DNA of 64,000 bases, taken from the NCBI GenBank assembly GCA_022592435.1, contig JABYQS010000128.1, positions 1 through 64,000 on the forward strand, in the 5' to 3' direction. The stretch is from Cerioporus squamosus. Lineage: Eukaryota; Basidiomycota; Agaricomycetes; Polyporales; Polyporaceae. The translations under genes and the position numbers were made by a program. This document shows positions 58,367-64,000 of this stretch, in pieces. The number at the start of each line of letters is the position of its first letter. Position 1 is the first letter of the stretch. The notes under the pieces are model-generated. The model was not told the DNA's origin. It did no database searches and saw only the letters and a list, made by a program, of their open reading frames with translations.

Positions 58367-60481
58367 TTACTGCGACGTCTTGATCTTCATATGCACCGAC
58401 TTCGCCCTCGTCAGCTGGTCATAACCTACCGCAAGAGTGAGCGTCAGCCACCGTACAAGAGATATTGAACACATTCCGACAACGCACCAAACTTGCTCAG
58501 GCTGACGCCCCTCCCGCTGTTCTTCACGCCCGTCCACGCAAGTGCAGGGTCCAGGTAGTCGCACCTGTTCAGGAACACCGTGCCGGTCTGCAGCTCGTCC
58601 ATGATGGTGAGGAACGCCTTCTCCGAGTCGGGGTTCGCAGCCGCGTTCGTCCACACGGACGCCGTGAGGCCGTATGGAGAGTCGTTCATGAGCGCGATGG
58701 CCTCGTCATCGGAGACGACCTTCTGGATACCGACGACTGGGCCAAACGTTTCCTCCTGTATAAGGCACAAGGTCAATAGTTGGTGACGCTTCAGCATGCC
58801 TGGTGGGCTCTCACCATCATGACCTCCATTGCTGCGCACGCTGGAGTCAGCATGAGTGGACTCTCTCGGGAACGAGCGACTCACAGTGGTTCACATCGAC
58901 GAGCACTTGCGGAGCGACAACGCGGTACCACTGCGATAGCTGTCAGTCAATATCGAGAGCTTGAAATGACGACAAGGACGTACGGTTGAGCAGCCGGGAA
59001 GAGATCCTCCGGAATCAGCGCCTTCGCACCTGCAGCAACTAATGCGTAATTCGACTTGGTCAGTATCGGATCCAGTCTGACGTTAGGTACCTACCAGCAG
59101 CTGCAACCTGCTTCCGTATGCGTTCAGCGCTCGCGATGCTGCAGACCGGCCCGATATTGTACTCCTTCTCTGTAGGATCTCCCAATCTGTATTTCTGCCC
59201 AGGTTGTCAGAAGCGAACGTGGACACATGTATGCGAACACCCACCTTCGTCAATTCTACGTATCTTTTGACGAACTCGTCGTACACATCCTCGTGGACAT
59301 AGATACGCTGAAGTCCGCGAACAGGTCAGGAGGAGCAATGCGACCAGCGGGACACTACGCACCTCAATAGCACAGCAACTCTGACCGGAGTTGAACATAG
59401 CACCTATGTCATAGGTGAGCACAGCGAAGTCAACAGCTGCTGACGCTCACCATCAACGAGCTCCGGAACTGTGTAGTCGAGATCGGCATCCGCGCGAACG
59501 TACGCCGGGTCCTTCCCTCCAAGCTGTACGCCATATCAGCCCACTGTCAGACGCGCGATGACGTTCACGTACTGACCTCGAGCCCTACTCCCTTGAAGCC
59601 TGGCGCCTCGGCAGCCGCAATGTCCACGGCGCGCCCGCCAGCGACGCTTCCGGTGAATGCAATGAAGTCAACCAGGGGGTTCTTCACGGCCTTCGTAGTG
59701 AGCTCGGGGCTCAGATGGATCACTTGCAGTGCGTCCCTGGGCACACCGGCATTATGGAAGGCCAGGGCAAAACGTTCTGCGGCCAGTGGTGTTTGCGGAG
59801 ACGGCTTGAGAATGACAGCATTGCCTGCAATGAGCGCGGGAAGAACAGAGTTGACCATGACAAGGTATGGGTAGCTGGGGGTGTCGGCTCGCTCAGCGAC
59901 ATGCAAGCGGGAGGGAACGATTGAACATACTTCCAGGGTGCGATCACGAGCACGACACCCAGAGGTGCGCGCTTGATGAAGCGACGGAAGCCAGGCTTGT
60001 CGGTATCCTCGAGAGTGACGTCCGCAAGGGCTTTCTCTGCGATAGACAGCAAGTATTCTGCACGTTCAAGCGTTCCTCGTATCTCCCCTGCACCTTGCGT
60101 CACGGGACTATAGGGGCCATCAGCATCGCAGGTAGTGCGTTTGACACGCATGCTTACCGTCCCATCTGCAGAGTCAACTCCAGCGGAATCTCGTCGCGCA
60201 TCTTCCCAAACTCCTCCTAGGCCCTGCTCAGCACCACATTGTACGAAGACATCGCGGACTCTGCGCACCATGAATCTCCTCCCGATCTCAATGCGCTGCT
60301 TCAAAGGCACACGCGCCCACTTCTCCTGCGCGGCCGCTGCATACTGGATGCTCCTCTCGAGTTGGGTCTCCGAGGGATATGTCCGGATCACGAGGGGTTG
60401 CTGATTGTGCGGAATAAGCGTGGTCTGTGACGTCGGATCTGTGTCGAGTTGAAGCACAGTGCCCGCGGGATTGAGAGACAT
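58367..60481 (-). CDS. NAD(P)-dependent aldehyde dehydrogenase
   Basis: ALDH superfamily enzyme of about 480 aa, with ten or so exons. It starts MSLNPAGTVLQLDTDPTSQT at 60481, then KWARVPLKQRIEIGRRFM, IKRAPLGVVLVIAPWKYPYL, NSVLPALIAGNAVILKPSPQ (cofactor site) and VDFIAFTGSVAGGRAVDIA. VGLELGGKDPAYVRADADLD holds the catalytic Glu, and FNSGQSCCAIERIYVHEDVY the catalytic Cys. EETFGPVVGIQKVVSDDEAI and NDSPYGLTASVWTN precede NRCDYLDPALAWTGVKNSG and a KIKTSQ-stop at 58367. No presequence is evident, so probably cytosolic. The substrate is not predictable; stress or aldehyde detoxification is inference. Confidence 0.92.
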
Positions 60482-61050
60482 CTTGCTCGTGAGTAGTAGT
60501 GTGGTGGTGGTCGATGAGGAAGAGAACAGACAAGTCACTTCAGTATGCACGAGATCCCAGATGTAGATGCGATCAATACTGAGCGCATCGGGCGGTGGAT
60601 CTGAGATCGCGGATATGCCAGCGGTGCTGCAATGATACAACTTGTCTTCGAACTGCCACCATCTCAGCTTTTCGTGTCAAATATTCCTCGTGGTTGCACA
60701 GTAACAGTACTTCTGTCTGATGTGGAGAGTTCTATATCGCCAACCTGCCTTCAATAGTATACTTGTCACGAGAAGAGTCACTCTAGCTGCTTGCTGTCTC
60801 GATTGCTGCGGAATCTAATTGGTGAGTACGCGACAAGTTACAACAACCAACATAAATGACGTACAGAGCTAGGTGAGAGATCTGAGACCTTGCCTCGACT
60901 CGACCACGCGACGTTTGGCCAACTTTCCTCGAGGCAGCCAGCTGCAAACGACGGTGACTAGAGCTCAGTCCAATTCCCTACTTCTTCTGGGCGGTTTCAA
61001 CATCTTCCTGTATTGAGCTGTCTCATCACCGAAAAGCTCCGCTTCATTTC
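60482..61050. promoter_or_regulatory. Divergent region, ALDH / copy C
   Basis: 569 bp between opposite start codons. CT-rich near 60980-61030. No defined binding site. Confidence 0.35.
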
Positions 61051-64000
61051 ATGGCCGACCTGGAGGGTACCATTGTCTACTCCTCATTCAGCGAGAAGAC
61101 CTTCGCATGGCCCGCGTCCGTGCTGTCTGTAATCGCATTCCTTCAGCGAGTCGCCTTACCATCTGCACTGGACAAGATATGTGGATCGGACAACTCGCCG
61201 CCTGCCAGTGCTGCGGGGAGCGTAGTTCCGGACGAACCCATGTCATCTCTCCTTCATCAATCTTTGAACTCCGCAACTTCTCCAGACAAGCAAGACGACG
61301 CCCAGAAGCTAAGGCAATGTTACCGTACGGGTCTGAGGGATCCGTGGAAATATCTCGTGTCTGAGATCGTCAAGGAGAGTATCCCGGACGCCACGGTTTA
61401 GTGAGTACCGCTGCCTTACTCAACTGATGTCAGAGCTTGACGCGTCTGTCCAGTCACAATTGTAGCTTCGCACGCTCTCGATATGGGACAGTACACTCAG
61501 GAGATTTCCCTGACGATATTTACGGCGAGGCAACATCGCTCATTATGGTCCCCACATCTGTACATCCTGTGAGCTGCAGAGCCGCATGTCGTGAGCTCTG
61601 TCTAAAGCCTGACATTTAGGTACTATCCGACGACTCAGGTGACTGCGGCGATGGACAAGAGATCGTCGAGAACTGCGATGAAAGAACCAATATATTGTCG
61701 AGCTATGACGACGGTACCAAGGACGGACCAGACAGCGGCCGGACTACAGGTGAAGATGATGCAGGCCAGGTAGAAGTTTTCGAGGACGACGATGTCGTCG
61801 ACAGCAGTCAAGGCAGCGGCGACAGCGCGGAAGATGGCACTTCGGAAGAGCCCCAAAGTGAAGTCGAACAAGATGCTCCCACGAACCAGGAGAACGACGC
61901 AGACCGATTCGAAAGTGATTGCTCCGACTGCGAGCCAATCCCAAGTTGTGCGGTTCCTCCGTTCTGCCTAGACGGATAAAATGCTGACCCATACCAGATC
62001 GTACTCTTCTGCACCAACTATACGACAGTTTGCCTTCAAACTACGTGCATCTTCATCTGCTGGCAACTCCTTTTCACCCCCTGCCGCTGGTGCCTATTCT
62101 CTGTGTGGCGGATGAACAAAACATCATCGCTCTCATGATCAGCGCTGTGTCCCAACGCAAAGCTCTCGGAATGAACCTACCAGTAATTGGGATCTTGTAC
62201 CCGACGTCTGGCTCGGTCTTCAGTGTTTTGGTCGCGTGGAGGGACGACTCGACACCAGCGGTCAGTGTCTTCCCATCTGGTGCAATCGTGATCTCAGACT
62301 GACAGGTATTTCGTAAGCCTGTGTTCCATGTACTCATCTCCATAGAGGGTGACTTGCCGAGTGTCGGAGTGTTCGACCTGGAACATTCGGCATCCCTATA
62401 CTCGTTCACCGAGTTCCTGCGCCTCGCGTCAGCTCAGGTGGTGGATGTCCTTGACCAGGAAACCCGCCAACACAGTATATCTTCCTTCAGCGAACGTTGC
62501 GCGTGGCGTGTTGACGATAGCCGCGATCACGAACTCGAATCTCCGTGGAGGGTCGACATCGCGAGGTGGTCCAGACATGTATGTGACAGGTCAGTCTGTT
62601 TCGAATTGCTCGGGATAGCCGTGGTCGATCGAAACCCTAGTGCGAAGGCATGTATTTGGTCGGAAATGTCGGAGGCAGTAGCTATGGATACATTGTGAGC
62701 ATCTTTCGGGCACTCAACTACCACGAGCCTTCTAACGCACTCTTGATACTTCTAGGTTGTTTATGCAGACAGGATCTTGGTCAGGAACTCAATCTGGTGT
62801 ATTCATGCGGGCGGCTGAACGTGACACCCACTAGGTCTCCTGAACGCGAATTATATGGCGAGGGCGAAGCCGCCCTGATTGACCTTGAACATCCAGGGAT
62901 CGCCGCTTGGTCCCTCGACTACCACGTACTGACTATTGGTCTCAATCGGGGTGGAGTCGTCCATGCCGAATTCGCGACGGTTTTCGATGGTATTTACAAC
63001 ATTCTATATCCTCAGGAGGTCGACACTCCCCTGCGCTCAGCCGTACCCATCATCGGCGGTTTACTCGAAGCGATGTTTCACTCGGACCACGATGAAGCTG
63101 CTCGAAATGCGTTCCTCGTATGGAGGGCCCTCATGTCTTGGGCCTTTGGATCCGACTCGGAGGCGTTTCCTGACGCTTTTCTCCGACTCGAGTTTACGTG
63201 AGTAACAATCCTCAGCACATACGTTCTTTGCATTGACCGGAGCTTGCGCCAGAACGGCTATACACACTCCACGCTGTCCAGAATATGACAGGGTTGCCCC
63301 ATCCCTGCCAGATGCACAAATGCCGCACGTCGGCTTTGCGGACATAGCGAATGATCACGACTCTCTCACTTATAACGACTGGGATCAATTCGTCATGGCG
63401 AATGAGGGCCCCACAATGTCCCTGGCGGAGAATTGCCGACCGGCAAGTCAGGAATTGACAAGTACATGGAGGCACATGGAACGGATGTACGACACCATCC
63501 GTGCAGTGTTCAAGGTCTCAGCCAGTGATACCGAGACCGTCGTCCAAATCGAGAAGCTGGCTGACCGTTTGACTCAGTACCCTCTTGGCGTCCGCCTGGA
63601 TGCAGCGATCAGCGCTGTAGACCTCGATTTCTTGGTTGAAGCGGGAACTGGGACAAGAAGGGACTTTATTCAGGAAATATGTCTCTTCCGGGACGATGGT
63701 TTGGACGATGGAGCATTCCGCCTTCCTGTGCTGCTCATCAAGCATCAGGTCCAAGGTCCCGACTTGGACGTCATCACGAGGAACGCGCTGCGCCTGTGTT
63801 GCGTCTCTGCCGCACATTTCCTGGCCGTCCTTGGGATCAAGGACTTCCCGGTATATGGTCTTATAACAACCGGCCACTATGGGTACGTGTCCGCTGCATG
63901 GTGCTCGGACAGCGACGGGGTACGTTAGCATGGTCTTCCTTGAAGTGCCTCGTCGGATACGGTGATAGTTCCAAATCCTGACGCACGTTTACAGGTCCTC
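61051..64000 (+). CDS. Family-A/B/C protein, copy C (runs off window end)
   Basis: The most complete copy, 3' end missing. MADLEGTIVYSSFSEKTFAW at 61051, then the SVLSVIAFLQR block and WKYLVSEIVKESIPDATV. An acidic Asp/Glu/Ser-rich stretch spans about 61625-61975. After an intron come YDSLPSNYVHLHLLATPFHP, VPILCVADEQNIIALM and NLPVIGILYPTSGSV. The segment missing from copy B follows: LEHSASLYSFTEFLRLA, IDLEHPGIAAWSLDYHVLTI and AFLVWRALMSWAFGSDSEAF. Then TPRCPEYDRVAPSLPDAQMP, RLTQYPLGVRLDAAISAVDL, DDGAFRLPVLLIKHQVQGPD, LRLCCVSAAHFLAVLGIKDF and PVYGLITTGHYGYVSAAWCS. The C-terminal RFDLS block would lie past 64000. No catalytic motif, signal peptide or membrane helix. Function unknown; probably a lineage-specific fungal family. 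Confidence 0.6.

Overview
The window looks like nuclear DNA of a filamentous basidiomycete, most likely a polypore-type Agaricomycete. Genes are split by many short GT-AG introns (mostly about 45-65 nt). Exons are GC-rich, genes sit on both strands with 0.3-2.5 kb between them, and there are HET-domain proteins, BTB remnants and a RUA1-type zinc-finger tail. I saw no rRNA, tRNA, CRISPR array or intact transposon. Species-level identity is inference.

Layout. 0.3-3.7 kb: first copy (A) of an unrecognised three-member family. 4.4-6.0 kb: HET-domain gene. 6.8-13.1 kb: three tandem minus-strand genes for secreted proteins of one cysteine-containing family, with a fourth, opposite-strand member at 20.5-21.7 kb. 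Between them lie a casein kinase 1 gene (15.9-17.3 kb) and SUS1/ENY2 (18.6-19.2 kb). 21.9-28.2 kb: mago nashi, a BTB remnant, a p24 cargo receptor and a RUA1-type regulator. 28.9-32.7 kb: bifunctional lysine-ketoglutarate reductase/saccharopine dehydrogenase. 32.9-38.2 kb: an unrecognised gene, an F-box-like gene, a broken copy of the PEX1 5' end and a second HET gene. 38.8-46.1 kb: PTC7-like phosphatase and PEX1. 46.4-64 kb: a region of duplications, with family copy B, a divergent CK1-like kinase, a DUF1349 protein, two inverted SDR genes around urate oxidase, an aldehyde dehydrogenase and family copy C, which runs off the end.

How the genes relate. Most are ordinary housekeeping genes (mRNA export, exon junction complex, ER-Golgi traffic, peroxisome import, purine and lysine catabolism) with no operon-like logic. 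The unusual content is duplicated material: four secreted paralogs with different linkers, three A/B/C paralogs, an intron-retaining PEX1 fragment, and a mirror arrangement (B, SDR1 | uricase | SDR2, C) in which both pairs point outward from about 55 kb.

Several otherwise good genes need a single extra or missing base to read through (CK1, LKR/SDH twice, HET2, CK1-like). This may be assembly error or real decay. Exon boundaries were read by eye, so multi-exon CDS spans are outer limits rather than exact joins.
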